A stretch of DNA of 45,638 bases from Actinobacteria bacterium UBA2286 (GTDB taxonomy: Bacteria; Actinomycetota; Coriobacteriia; Anaerosomatales; Anaerosomataceae): NCBI GenBank assembly GCA_002345925.1, contig DDWM01000004.1, positions 1 to 45,638 on the forward strand, read 5' to 3'. The translations under genes and the position numbers were made by a program. The notes under the pieces were generated by a model. The model did no database searches and was not told the DNA's origin. It saw nothing but the letters and a program-made list of their open reading frames with translations. Each line of letters opens with the position of its first letter. Position 1 is the stretch's first letter. Shown piece after piece: positions 34,491 to 41,668 of the stretch.

Positions 34491-35974
34491 GCCGACACCT
34501 CCTCGTGCATACCGGCGGCTAATTCAAGCGCCCGGTGCAGTGCGCGCGCCTTGTGCTGGCACTCCTCGAACTCGCTCACCGGGTCGCTGTCGGCGACGAT
34601 GCCGGCACCCGACTGGAGGTACGCCCGGCCATTGGCAAGCACGAACGTGCGGATCGTGATGCACATGTCCATCGCGCCATCGAGGCCGAAGTAGCCGACG
34701 GTGCCGGCGTACGGCCCGCGTGCAGCAGGCTCAAGGCCAGAGATCAGCTCCATCGCACGAACCTTGGGAGCGCCCGAGACGGTGCCAGCCGGGAACGTGG
34801 CGCGCAGCGCGTCGAAAGCATCCTTGTCCTCGGCCATGGTCCCGGTGACGTTGCTCACGATGTGCATGACGTGGCTGTAATACTCGACTTCCATGAGCTC
34901 GTCGACTTTCACGGTGCCCGGCGCGCTCACGCGACCGACGTCGTTTCGGCCGAGGTCCACCAGCATCACGTGCTCGGCACGCTCCTTCTCGTCGGCGAGC
35001 AAATCGGCGCGCAGACGGCCATCCTCGGCAGCATCTACTCCGCGGGGTCGCGTGCCGGCAAGCGGTCGCGTCAGCACGGTGCCCTCTTCCACCCGCACGA
35101 GCGGCTCTGGGCTTGAGCCCACAAGCGTGACCTCACGGGTGCGGATGTAGAACATGTACGGGCTTGGGTTGACCGCGCGGAGCACGCGGTAGAGATCCAG
35201 CCCGTCGCCCTCATACGGTGCCGAGAAGCGCTGAGACAGCACGATCTGGAAGATGTCGCCCGCCATGATGTGTTCTTTGGCGGACTGAACCTGCGCGATG
35301 AAATCCTCGCGGGATGTGTGAGCCTTCAGGGGCACCTCGGCAGCCTGGCCGACCGAGCCCAGCTCAGCGCCGCGTGGGCCCTGGTCGATGCGTTTGAGGT
35401 AAGTGTCTATCCGCTTGAGCGCCGCGTCGTAGGCGGCCTCTGGTGCGCCCCCGGGACGTACCGGCGCGATGACCTGCATGACGCGCCGTGCGTGATCGAA
35501 TGCGACCACGATGTCGGCCATCATGAACACCATGTCGGGGACATCGAGCTCGTCGTTCTCGTGCCTCGGCACCCGCTCGAATCCGGCAGTGGCCTCATAG
35601 CCGAGGAACCCGACCGCGCCACCTACGAAGAGCGGCAGCCCGGGGACCCGCGCCACGCGACCTGCGTCGAGCTTGCGCGCCACGACCTTGAGCGGGTCGG
35701 CCTCGTGCTCGCCGGTGACGCCACCGTTCTCGATGACCACCTCGGAGCCGCGCGCCGTGATGACTTCGCGATCCCCCAGGCCTAGGAAGCTGTAGCGACC
35801 GAGCCGCTCGCCGCCGATGACGCTCTCGAGCAGGAACGCGTGCTCGGCACCCTCGGCCAGCGACATGAACGCGCTGATCGGCGTGGTGAGGTCCGCGTAG
35901 ACCTCGCGTGCTACGGGGACCACATCGTGCTCCGCCGCCAGTGCAACGAACGCTTCTTTGCTTGGAACGATCAT
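34487..35974 (-). CDS. trpE: Anthranilate synthase component I
   Basis: 495 residues, normal TrpE size. It turns chorismate and ammonia into anthranilate. The N-terminus carries the tryptophan-feedback motif LLESVIGGERLGRYSF (near residue 45-60, LLES...S). Catalytic features: IFQIVLSQRF, PSPYMFYI, GSSPEPLVRVEEG, TRPLAGTRPRG (near 290-310), DLGRNDVGRVS and TFPAGTVSGAPKVRAMELI. The ATG at 35974 follows GAGAGGTC by six bases; a GTG seven codons earlier is weaker. The first gene of the operon, behind the T-box leader. Confidence 0.97.
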   Translation of the reverse strand: MIVPSKEAFVALAAEHDVVPVAREVYADLTTPISAFMSLAEGAEHAFLLESVIGGERLGRYSFLGLGDREVITARGSEVVIENGGVTGEHEADPLKVVARKLDAGRVARVPGLPLFVGGAVGFLGYEATAGFERVPRHENDELDVPDMVFMMADIVVAFDHARRVMQVIAPVRPGGAPEAAYDAALKRIDTYLKRIDQGPRGAELGSVGQAAEVPLKAHTSREDFIAQVQSAKEHIMAGDIFQIVLSQRFSAPYEGDGLDLYRVLRAVNPSPYMFYIRTREVTLVGSSPEPLVRVEEGTVLTRPLAGTRPRGVDAAEDGRLRADLLADEKERAEHVMLVDLGRNDVGRVSAPGTVKVDELMEVEYYSHVMHIVSNVTGTMAEDKDAFDALRATFPAGTVSGAPKVRAMELISGLEPAARGPYAGTVGYFGLDGAMDMCITIRTFVLANGRAYLQSGAGIVADSDPVSEFEECQHKARALHRALELAAGMHEEVSA

Positions 35975-36002
35975 CGTCAGACCTCTCTTGGACACTCCTG
36001 GG

Positions 36003-36279
36003 AATACAAAAAAGCCCTCATCCCGAAAGGGACGAGAGCTTACTCCCGTGGTGCCACCCTAATTGCCGAAACCTCGCGGTTCCGACCACTTCCTGCAGTA
36101 CTACGACTTGACTCGCCGCTCATACCCGGTCCCTGGTATCGGTGGGCGTCCGCCGGGGCTAATAGGCATCTAGCCGTTGTCCCGGAGCCTCAAGGGTCCA
36201 TTCCCGCCGGTCACACACGTCAGGTTTCCACTGTCCCCGACTCTCTATGCAGTGCTTCCGGAGTACTACTCCCCGTCAC
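36003..36279 (-). promoter_or_regulatory. T-box riboswitch, tryptophan specific, of the trp operon
   Basis: The 365-bp gap between trpE and the next gene is a T-box leader on the minus strand. Stem I has AGTA (near 36270), the distal AGAGAG, GGAAACC and the specifier loop GAA-TGG-ACC-C-TTGAG, with UGG (Trp) at 36200-36198. The conserved T-box TTAGGGTGGCACCACGGG is near 36062-36045; its bulge UGGC (36056-36053) pairs with a GCCA tail, i.e. tRNA-Trp with discriminator G. The terminator is a stem (36039-36015) followed by TTTTTT (36013-36008). Uncharged tRNA-Trp would favour antitermination, so low tryptophan switches the operon on. Confidence 0.95.
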
Positions 36280-36303
36280 AGGCGTGCTATGTGATTGCCG
36301 AGA

Positions 36304-36332
36304 ACTGTACCAGCCAAACAAAGCGTGTGCAA
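36304..36332 (-). promoter_or_regulatory. Promoter of the trp operon
   Basis: Minus strand: -35 TTGCAC (36332-36327), a 17-base spacer and -10 TACAGT (36309-36304). Transcription would start near 36297, about 18 bases before T-box stem I. It lies close to the end of the convergent... same-strand secreted-protein gene (stop near 36340), so the trp message starts right after that operon. Confidence 0.7.
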
Positions 36333-36339
36333 GCCGGAA

Positions 36340-36975
36340 CTACTTACAGCATCCGGTGAGCAAGAATCTAACCGAGCAGACGCACCTCTGACCCTGCACC
36401 ACATTCCCCGCCGAGGTAGGCATCGCAACACGGATCGTCCAGGTACCGACATCGCCGCACTTGTTGGAGTAGATGCCGAGCTTGATTGGCGCGGTGTATG
36501 ACCCACCCGCAGCCAGGCTGGCCACTGTGCCTTTGGCGACAACATAAGTTGTCCCCGGCTTGAGCGAAGACGAGTATGTGATCGTCGCGTCGAGACTTCC
36601 GCTCAACCGACCGGTATCCACCAGGTCAGTGACCGCGATGCCCGGCACACCACAAGCCGTGCCCGTGTTCTTCACGAATGCGACCATGGTTCCCGAGCGA
36701 CCCGGATACATATTCTCAGCGATTGCCGAGATCTGGTTCGTGAGCGCCGGAGGTGGATTTGCCGAGTCGTACCACACAAGCGGTGTGACTCCGGCCGGCG
36801 CGACTTTCAGGATGCCTTTCGCGGGCGGGCAGCACGCGCGAGCAGGAGCTGCGTAAGAGGATCCGCCGTAGCCAATCGCGAGCGCGCTCAAGAAGACGGC
36901 TGCGCCCAACCTAAGCACAGACTTCCACACAGAGCGCGTTGCGCCCCTCCGAATGTGTCGTCCGCGCCTTCTCAT
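36340..36975 (-). CDS. Cysteine-rich secreted protein with a TasA-like domain
   Basis: 211 residues. A long arginine-rich start and a hydrophobic segment (LRLGAAVFLSALAIGYGGSSYA, about 21-42) form a signal peptide. The body has the IAENMYPGRSGTMVAFVKNTGTACGVPGI stretch, the same ENMYPG pattern and strand order as the two TasA-like proteins upstream. Eight cysteines, including ARACCPP, NKCGDVG and a RCVCS...TGCCK end, suggest disulfide cross-linking, perhaps terminal capping (inference). Its ATG overlaps the stop of the proline-rich gene (ATGA). Last gene of the operon. Confidence 0.78.
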   Translation of the reverse strand: MRRRGRHIRRGATRSVWKSVLRLGAAVFLSALAIGYGGSSYAAPARACCPPAKGILKVAPAGVTPLVWYDSANPPPALTNQISAIAENMYPGRSGTMVAFVKNTGTACGVPGIAVTDLVDTGRLSGSLDATITYSSSLKPGTTYVVAKGTVASLAAGGSYTAPIKLGIYSNKCGDVGTWTIRVAMPTSAGNVVQGQRCVCSVRFLLTGCCK

Positions 36976-37748
36976 GGCAACGACGGTGGCAGATCAGGCG
37001 AAGGCGGCGGTTCGGGATCTGTCTCGGGCTCAGAAACTGGTGGCGGGTCGGGCGCAGGGTCGGGCGCAGGGTCGGGCGCAACGGCAGGCTTCTTGGTCGT
37101 AGCTTCAGGAACGGCACGCTTTGTGCGCGTCGAAGATGTCACGCGAGGCTCGGCCGTGTGGCTCGCCTGCTTCTCAACCGTGGCGCTCACGGTCTTGCCG
37201 TCTGCGGGAGCAACAACCTCCACCATCACCGGGATGTCCTTTGTGAACGTCCCAAACAGATCGCTCACCGTGAGCGTGCCTTCGTACGAACCAACCGCCA
37301 CCCCATGCGTGTCGAGTTTCATGGCGAGCGTCGCGGTGCCTCCTGATGAAACCGCCACTGGCAGAAGCTGAACAGACGAGAATAGCCCTCGTATCTCCGG
37401 CGTTAGCGAAGTGCTCAGCGCATAGGAGGCTGGTCCCGGGTTATCGATGAGTAAGATCTGGTTCGAGTTGTTCGAGTTGTCTTGAGCTACCACCCCGAAG
37501 TCGAGCCACATGCGCCCAGAGGCTACCTGCGCGATCGTCGGAAACGGCCCCGTACCACCAACGAAGGTCGCCTTCGACTTGCCCACCCGGAAGACAGGCA
37601 GCTGAGCCGGCTGCGAAGCTGTGGAGATACTCAAGGGGACTGACACTGATGCGCTCCAAAGCGCCAACGCAGGCGCCGCAAGGAGCACGATTGCCGCTAC
37701 GAGAATCGCTACAACAAACGTACCTGGTAGTCCGAGTTTCGGCTTCAC
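36972..37748 (-). CDS. Secreted beta-domain protein with proline-rich C-terminal tail
   Basis: 258 residues. Signal-type segment (LPGTFVVAILVAAIVLLAAPALALWSASVSV) resembles SipW-type peptides. Residues about 60-170 form an Ig-like beta domain (PASYALSTSLTPEIRGLFSS, GTATLAMKLDTHGVAVG). The C-terminal 75 residues are Ala/Lys/Pro-rich with PDPAPDPAPDPPP, a shape often used to span the wall. No LPXTG or lipobox is visible. The tail is encoded by a 12-bp DNA repeat (37044-37079). Its GTG overlaps the signal peptidase stop, so both are translationally coupled. Function unknown; an anchor or assembly protein is plausible. Confidence 0.72.
   Translation of the reverse strand: MKPKLGLPGTFVVAILVAAIVLLAAPALALWSASVSVPLSISTASQPAQLPVFRVGKSKATFVGGTGPFPTIAQVASGRMWLDFGVVAQDNSNNSNQILLIDNPGPASYALSTSLTPEIRGLFSSVQLLPVAVSSGGTATLAMKLDTHGVAVGSYEGTLTVSDLFGTFTKDIPVMVEVVAPADGKTVSATVEKQASHTAEPRVTSSTRTKRAVPEATTKKPAVAPDPAPDPAPDPPPVSEPETDPEPPPSPDLPPSLP
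37044..37079. repeat. 12-bp tandem repeat, three copies
   Basis: GGGTCGGGCGCA is repeated three times in tandem. Read on the minus strand it encodes the PDPA units of the proline-rich tail of the gene at 36972-37748. The copy number could vary between strains and so change tail length. Confidence 0.8.
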
Positions 37749-38356
37749 GTTGGCTCCTCGGCATTGCGCGGCGGGATGGACTCAGACGAGATGCCCTTCT
37801 TTCGCTCTCGGAGCGTCTTCGCAATCGATGAAAGCTCCAAAAGCACAATGAGAACGGCCGGAATGACAACAAGAGCGATGAATCCGGTCTTGCTACGCAC
37901 GAATGAACTCACGTAGCCGAGGTACGGTATCGAGAATGAACCGCGTCCGACGATGGTGTCAGCCGGCACGATCCAGGTGTCTTCAGAGTTATTGGCGTCG
38001 CCCTGCGTGTGGAAAGCAAGGCCGCCGGATTCAGTGTCAATCGATGTCACGCGGTGCGTGGTAAGCGTGCCTTCGAACCCATTTCCGGTCTGTGGCGTGG
38101 TGAAAGTGATTATGTCGCCAACCTGAACCCCGTCGGGGTTCGCCTTCTCGATGAACAATATGCTGCCGATGTGATACGTCGGCTCCATGCTTCCACCGAG
38201 CACGACGATCGGCGCGACGTTACCGAAGAAAGCAGGCCGCGAAGGATTCCGAGCAGCAAGAAGCGGGGCCGCCGAGAGAATGAGCACGGCGATCAGTGCG
38301 AGCAGCAGAACCACGCTTACCGCCGAGCCGAGCAGTTTGAGCAGCCGTTTGGCCAC
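37745..38356 (-). CDS. SipW/ER-type signal peptidase I
   Basis: 203 residues. Two membrane helices: N-terminal (about 12-34) and C-terminal (FIALVVIPAVLIVLLEL, about 160-178). The nucleophile is in VVLGGSMEPTYHIG (near residue 55) and the second motif is TTHRVTSI (near 105), with histidine in place of the lysine of ordinary bacterial LepB. This Ser-His pair marks the SipW/archaeal/eukaryotic class; GDANNSEDTW completes the site. In Bacillus SipW cuts TasA and TapA. Here the substrates are most likely the neighbouring TasA-like proteins. It starts downstream of a strong hairpin. Confidence 0.93.
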   Translation of the reverse strand: MAKRLLKLLGSAVSVVLLLALIAVLILSAAPLLAARNPSRPAFFGNVAPIVVLGGSMEPTYHIGSILFIEKANPDGVQVGDIITFTTPQTGNGFEGTLTTHRVTSIDTESGGLAFHTQGDANNSEDTWIVPADTIVGRGSFSIPYLGYVSSFVRSKTGFIALVVIPAVLIVLLELSSIAKTLRERKKGISSESIPPRNAEEPT

Positions 38357-38380
38357 GTTGGTTCCCTTCGGGTCGCATCC

Positions 38381-38409
38381 GGCAGGGGGTTGCGCTGCAA
38401 CCCCCTGCC
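38381..38409. terminator. 13-bp perfect hairpin between the TasA-like and peptidase genes
   Basis: GGCAGGGGGTTGC (38381-38393)/GCAACCCCCTGCC (38397-38409), three-base loop, no U run. It lies between the TasA-like stop (38431) and the signal peptidase start (38356). It may stabilise the TasA-like messages or partly terminate so that more fibre protein than peptidase is made (inference). Confidence 0.7.
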
Positions 38410-38430
38410 AAAGCTAACGGTCGAGCAGTA

Positions 38431-39024
38431 TTACTGGTGCAACGTGAACGTGAAGTTCGCGGTAACACTCGAAGCCTGGAACTCATTGCCGGCTTCAGGC
38501 CGGAACCTGTAACCCATGGTGAGCGAACCCACGGTATGCGGCCCGGGAAGACAGATGCAGGAATCGGCCTCCAGGTCGTCCAGGTCGATCCAGCCGTTCA
38601 TGTTGAGATCGTCTACACCGAACAACGGGTCTGTCAGCAGGTCGTGTCCGCTGCCATTCTCGTAATCCATCTTGATGATTTCGATGTAGCGGTCCATCCC
38701 GGGAACGGAACATGCGTTCGTAACCGAGATGTCGAACGTCTCACCCACAATGCTGCCGGCGTTCTTGAAGTAGACGCCGCCCTCGTTGAGCTCCTGACCG
38801 GGGTACATGTTCTCGGCATGCCAAGTGGCAGTAACCGGTCCCTGCACCCACGTCGTCGAGTTCAATTCGCGCAGTCTGAGATCCAGGTTGCCGGTGGTGA
38901 ACACGTTGCCAGTCGAGGTCGCGCTGTCCTTCCACATTGCCATCGTGAATCCAGCCGATGCGAGCACGACGACTGCAACAAGCGATATCCGCAGAACCAG
39001 CGATAGTGTTGTTCGCCTATTCAT
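38431..39024 (-). CDS. TasA/camelysin-like fibre protein with an EF-hand-like loop
   Basis: 197 residues. A SipW-type signal peptide (LVLRISLVAVVVLASAGFTMAMWKDSATS) leads into the sequence TGNVFTTGNLDLRL, the classic SipW-substrate pattern. A TasA-type beta-sandwich follows, with HAENMYPGQEL (near residue 70). A loop DLNMNGWIDLDDLE (about residues 139-152) matches dockerin/EF-hand Ca-binding spacing (D-x-N-x-N-G-x-I-D-x-x-D). The ATG at 39024 has GGATGG nine bases upstream; a GTG three codons earlier is an alternative. Confidence 0.88.
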   Translation of the reverse strand: MNRRTTLSLVLRISLVAVVVLASAGFTMAMWKDSATSTGNVFTTGNLDLRLRELNSTTWVQGPVTATWHAENMYPGQELNEGGVYFKNAGSIVGETFDISVTNACSVPGMDRYIEIIKMDYENGSGHDLLTDPLFGVDDLNMNGWIDLDDLEADSCICLPGPHTVGSLTMGYRFRPEAGNEFQASSVTANFTFTLHQ

Positions 39025-39079
39025 CGGCGACACCCATCCATTCGAAGCTCATCAGCCCAAGCTGAGAGCCGTCTTGGCT

Positions 39080-39571
39080 CTATGGAACGATTTGGTCAAG
39101 AGTGAATACGATGTCCCCGGTGACTGACTGGTTCATTGCACCCGTTGCGGTTGACTTCATCCCGATCTTGACATCCACGGTGTGCCCGCTGTGAGCGGGG
39201 AGAACACCAATGACCTTGTCAAAGTCGACAACAGCCTCTCCCGGAACGATCAATTCCGGTCCGCCATCAACCTTCACGCTCAGTAGCTCAAGCTCGCTCA
39301 AGAGAGTGGCCGAGCCGGCGAAGGCGCACTTGGCGGAAAGCTTGCCCGGAATCGAGCCGTCATTGTTAACGACGTATGTGGCTGTCGCGGTCGCGCCTGG
39401 GTACATGTTCGTCGCTACGAACTGTCCGCTGACATTCAGGTCCAAGCTTCCGCTCTCGAACTTGTTCCCGGCACTCGTCGCTGAGTCGCTCCACAATGCA
39501 TACGTGCCCACGCCTACGAGGCCAAGGGCCAGGACGATCACAAGGATGCTGAGAAGAATCTTCTTGCTCAT
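39080..39571 (-). CDS. TasA/camelysin-like fibre protein
   Basis: 163 residues. SipW-type signal: SILVIVLALGLVGVGTYALWSDSATSAGNKFESGSLDL, with the cut before LWSDS-like residues as in TasA. VATNMYPGATATATYVVNNDGSIPGKLS is the TasA signature region (residues about 53-80). The C-terminal KSTATGAMNQSVTGDIVFTLDQ strand ends the beta-sandwich. In Bacillus such proteins assemble into amyloid-like matrix fibres after SipW cleavage. It is the first structural gene of the block, ATG with GGGGG upstream. Confidence 0.9.
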   Translation of the reverse strand: MSKKILLSILVIVLALGLVGVGTYALWSDSATSAGNKFESGSLDLNVSGQFVATNMYPGATATATYVVNNDGSIPGKLSAKCAFAGSATLLSELELLSVKVDGGPELIVPGEAVVDFDKVIGVLPAHSGHTVDVKIGMKSTATGAMNQSVTGDIVFTLDQIVP

Positions 39572-39606
39572 TGTTTAGAACCCCCTAGTTGATGATTGCT
39601 ATTTCC

Positions 39607-39624
39607 GCGCTCCCCCCGGAGCGC
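39607..39624 (-). terminator. Hairpin between the receiver gene and the fibre operon
   Basis: GCGCTCC (39607-39613)/GGAGCGC (39618-39624), four-base loop. It lies between the receiver gene stop (39641) and the first TasA-like gene (39571). It could end the regulator message or reduce read-through into the fibre genes. No clear promoter between hairpin and start is visible, so partial read-through is likely. Confidence 0.55.
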
Positions 39625-39640
39625 TTCGAGCGAAGTGCAT

Positions 39641-40042
39641 CTATTCGCCGGCGTCACCCCCTTCAAGGTCTGCGCTTGATGCCAGTTCGCGAATGACCTC
39701 GATCAGATGCGTGCCGGCATCGACTTTCGGAACGAAAGCTCGCGCCCCCGCTTCGATGCTCATCTGTTCGTTGTCGGCAGACCGGTGTGCGGTAAGCGCG
39801 ACAACGCTGACTTCAGGATGTGTGTCCGAGAGAATCCGAGTGGCGTCGAAGCCATTCATCCTCGGCATGAAGAGGTCCATCAGGACGACGTCGGGTGAAA
39901 GGGAGTCTGTCATGCGGACAGCCTCTCGGCCATCTACTGCACGTCCAACTACGACCATGTCCTGCTGCGCGGCGACAAACCGGCCCAAGAGCGTGCTGAA
40001 GCCGTCATTGTCGTCCACAACGAGTACCCGAGCTTGCCGCAT
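39641..40042 (-). CDS. Stand-alone receiver-domain response regulator
   Basis: 133 residues, just one receiver domain. It opens RVLVVDDNDGF with the acidic pair, the phospho-acceptor Asp in DVVLMDLFMPRMNG (near residue 55), Thr in VALTAHRS and Lys in VPKVDA (near 107). No output domain, so it may act by binding a partner, as Spo0F or CheY do. It sits between the fibre operon and the kinase pair. ATG start after GGGGG. A role as phosphate sink or as an assembly switch is inference. Confidence 0.9.
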   Translation of the reverse strand: MRQARVLVVDDNDGFSTLLGRFVAAQQDMVVVGRAVDGREAVRMTDSLSPDVVLMDLFMPRMNGFDATRILSDTHPEVSVVALTAHRSADNEQMSIEAGARAFVPKVDAGTHLIEVIRELASSADLEGGDAGE

Positions 40043-40177
40043 TGGCCCCCCATACGCGACACACGAACGCGCTTCCCCCGAAGCTCAATAGTGGCATCGC
40101 GAGATGAGAGCAGCATCGGCGTGAAGACCAGTCCGCATGGCTCGGAAGAGCAGTTAAGACCTAGCCGAACGGCCAGG

Positions 40178-40819
40178 TCAGTTGCAGATGCCCCTGCGGT
40201 GGGCGGCACAGATTGCCTCGGCACGGCTATGCAGGCCCAGCTTGCGCAAGAGGTTGTGTACGTGGAACTTCACGGTGTGCTCCGAAATGAAGAGCGAGTG
40301 GGCGATCTCGGCGTTTGAGAGGCCGCGTGCGAGCGAGTTCCACACCTGCCGTTCTCGGTCGGTCAGCGAGTCAACGCCAGGCTCCGTGCGCGCACGGAGT
40401 GCCGCGATGAGTCCCGTGGAAGCTTCTGCCGAGAGCGGCGCCTGGTTGGACATGACGCTGCGGACAGCATCGATGATCTCGCGCGGCCCGGCTGATTTGG
40501 TGAGATAGCCGTTGGCACCGCTTTCCATCGCGAGGCTCACTGATGGTCCGTCGCCCTGGCACGAGTACATGATGACCTTCGAGTTCCCATCGGATCTGAT
40601 GAGCCGGAGAGTCTCAATGCCGTCCATCCCCGGGAGACCGATGTCGAGCAAGACGACATCAGGAGCGAGTTGGCTCACGATCGCAACGCCCTGCTCTCCG
40701 GTGTCGGCTTCTCCAACTACCTCGATGTCCGAGACGCGCTCAAGCACAGAACGAACACCTGCACGCATTACAGGATGATCCTCAACGAGGACGACACGCG
40801 TGATTCGCATCTCGCTCAC
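40178..40819 (-). CDS. NarL/FixJ-family response regulator
   Basis: 213 residues. Receiver domain (about 5-125): VVLVEDHPVMRAGV with the acidic pair, Asp in DVVLLDIGLPGMDG (near 60), Lys in GYLTKSAG (near 110). LuxR-type HTH (about 150-213): LTDRERQVWNSLARGLSNAEIAHSLFISEHTVKFHVHNLLRKLGLHSRAEA. It should bind DNA when phosphorylated. The GTG overlaps the kinase stop (GTGA); ATG at 40810 is an alternative. It is co-transcribed with the kinase and the likely transcription regulator of the fibre block. Confidence 0.93.
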   Translation of the reverse strand: MSEMRITRVVLVEDHPVMRAGVRSVLERVSDIEVVGEADTGEQGVAIVSQLAPDVVLLDIGLPGMDGIETLRLIRSDGNSKVIMYSCQGDGPSVSLAMESGANGYLTKSAGPREIIDAVRSVMSNQAPLSAEASTGLIAALRARTEPGVDSLTDRERQVWNSLARGLSNAEIAHSLFISEHTVKFHVHNLLRKLGLHSRAEAICAAHRRGICN

Positions 40820-41526
40820 CCGCGCCATATGGGGATCCTCGCAATCACGGTCGTGCCGACTCCCGGGATGCTTTCGATATCGCAAACCCCGTCAAGCAGC
40901 TGAGCGCGCTCTCGCATCCCCATCAATCCGCAGCACTCCCGCTGTCCATGGATGGTGACTTCGTCGCCCACGAAGAACCCGGAGCCGTTATCGGCGACTG
41001 TGCAGCACACCGCGTCTTCCGAGAGCTCCAGATGGATATCTACGTTGGTTGCACCGGAGTGCCGCTTAACGTTGGAAAGGGCCTCCTGAACGATTCGGAA
41101 CAGAGCGATTCTCAGCGAGCGAGACATCGCCGTTTCAATGCCATCGACGGAGAGGTTCACGCTAATGCCGGAACTGGCGATGAAGGCCACCGAGTGTTCG
41201 CGCAGCGAGTCGACCAGCCCATCAACATCAAGCGGGCGGCCGTGCAGGTCATCGATGAGCACGTACATCTCGTCGAGCGCCGATGCGAGCAACCGCTCGA
41301 CTTCAGCCAACGCATCTCCATCTTCGCCACTATGAGACTCCTGCACCATCCGAAGCACCAGCAGTGCGGACGCGAGCGTCTGCACTGGACCGTCGTGAAG
41401 GTCGAAGCCGATGCGCAACCGCTCGCGCTCCTGAAGCTCCAACGCTGCGCCTGCATCAGCGATTGAAGCTGACGCCGAGTTGGGCGTCTCGCTGAAGTCA
41501 CCATGGCCTATTTCGCCTGTCTGCAT
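40816..41526 (-). CDS. Soluble HisKA_3-type sensor histidine kinase
   Basis: 236 residues. H-box: ERLRIGFDLHDGPVQTLASALL with the phospho-His (near residue 45), typical of NarX/DegS-type kinases. N-box and G-box: ALFRIVQEALSNVKRHS, DNGSGF and GLMGMRERAQLL. No membrane helices and no N-terminal sensor domain are visible, so the input may come from a partner protein or a cytoplasmic signal. ATG at 41526 after GAGGGG; the frame extends ten codons further with no site. First gene of its operon. Confidence 0.93.
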   Translation of the reverse strand: MQTGEIGHGDFSETPNSASASIADAGAALELQERERLRIGFDLHDGPVQTLASALLVLRMVQESHSGEDGDALAEVERLLASALDEMYVLIDDLHGRPLDVDGLVDSLREHSVAFIASSGISVNLSVDGIETAMSRSLRIALFRIVQEALSNVKRHSGATNVDIHLELSEDAVCCTVADNGSGFFVGDEVTIHGQRECCGLMGMRERAQLLDGVCDIESIPGVGTTVIARIPIWRG

Positions 41527-41620
41527 GCCCGTCCCCTCTAGGGCGCCAAGAAACAAGCTTCGCGAGCATCAGTTGTATGCAACCCCCCGTCGTTGCCAGC
41601 CCCCCGGCGACAACAACTCA

Positions 41621-41648
41621 AGTATACACCTGCGCAACGACGCCTAAA
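41621..41648 (-). promoter_or_regulatory. Promoter of the kinase-regulator operon
   Basis: Minus strand: -10 TATACT (41626-41621), 16-base spacer, weak -35 TTTAGG (41648-41643). The start of transcription would be near 41614, about 90 bases before the kinase ATG, leaving an untranslated leader with a G-rich hairpin-forming region. Confidence 0.55.
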
Positions 41649-41668
41649 CGCACGCCGAGATCGCGCCG

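Noticed and set aside
37044..37079. The 12-bp repeat as a mini-CRISPR or transposon end
   Set aside because: It is in frame inside a gene and codes for PDPA units.
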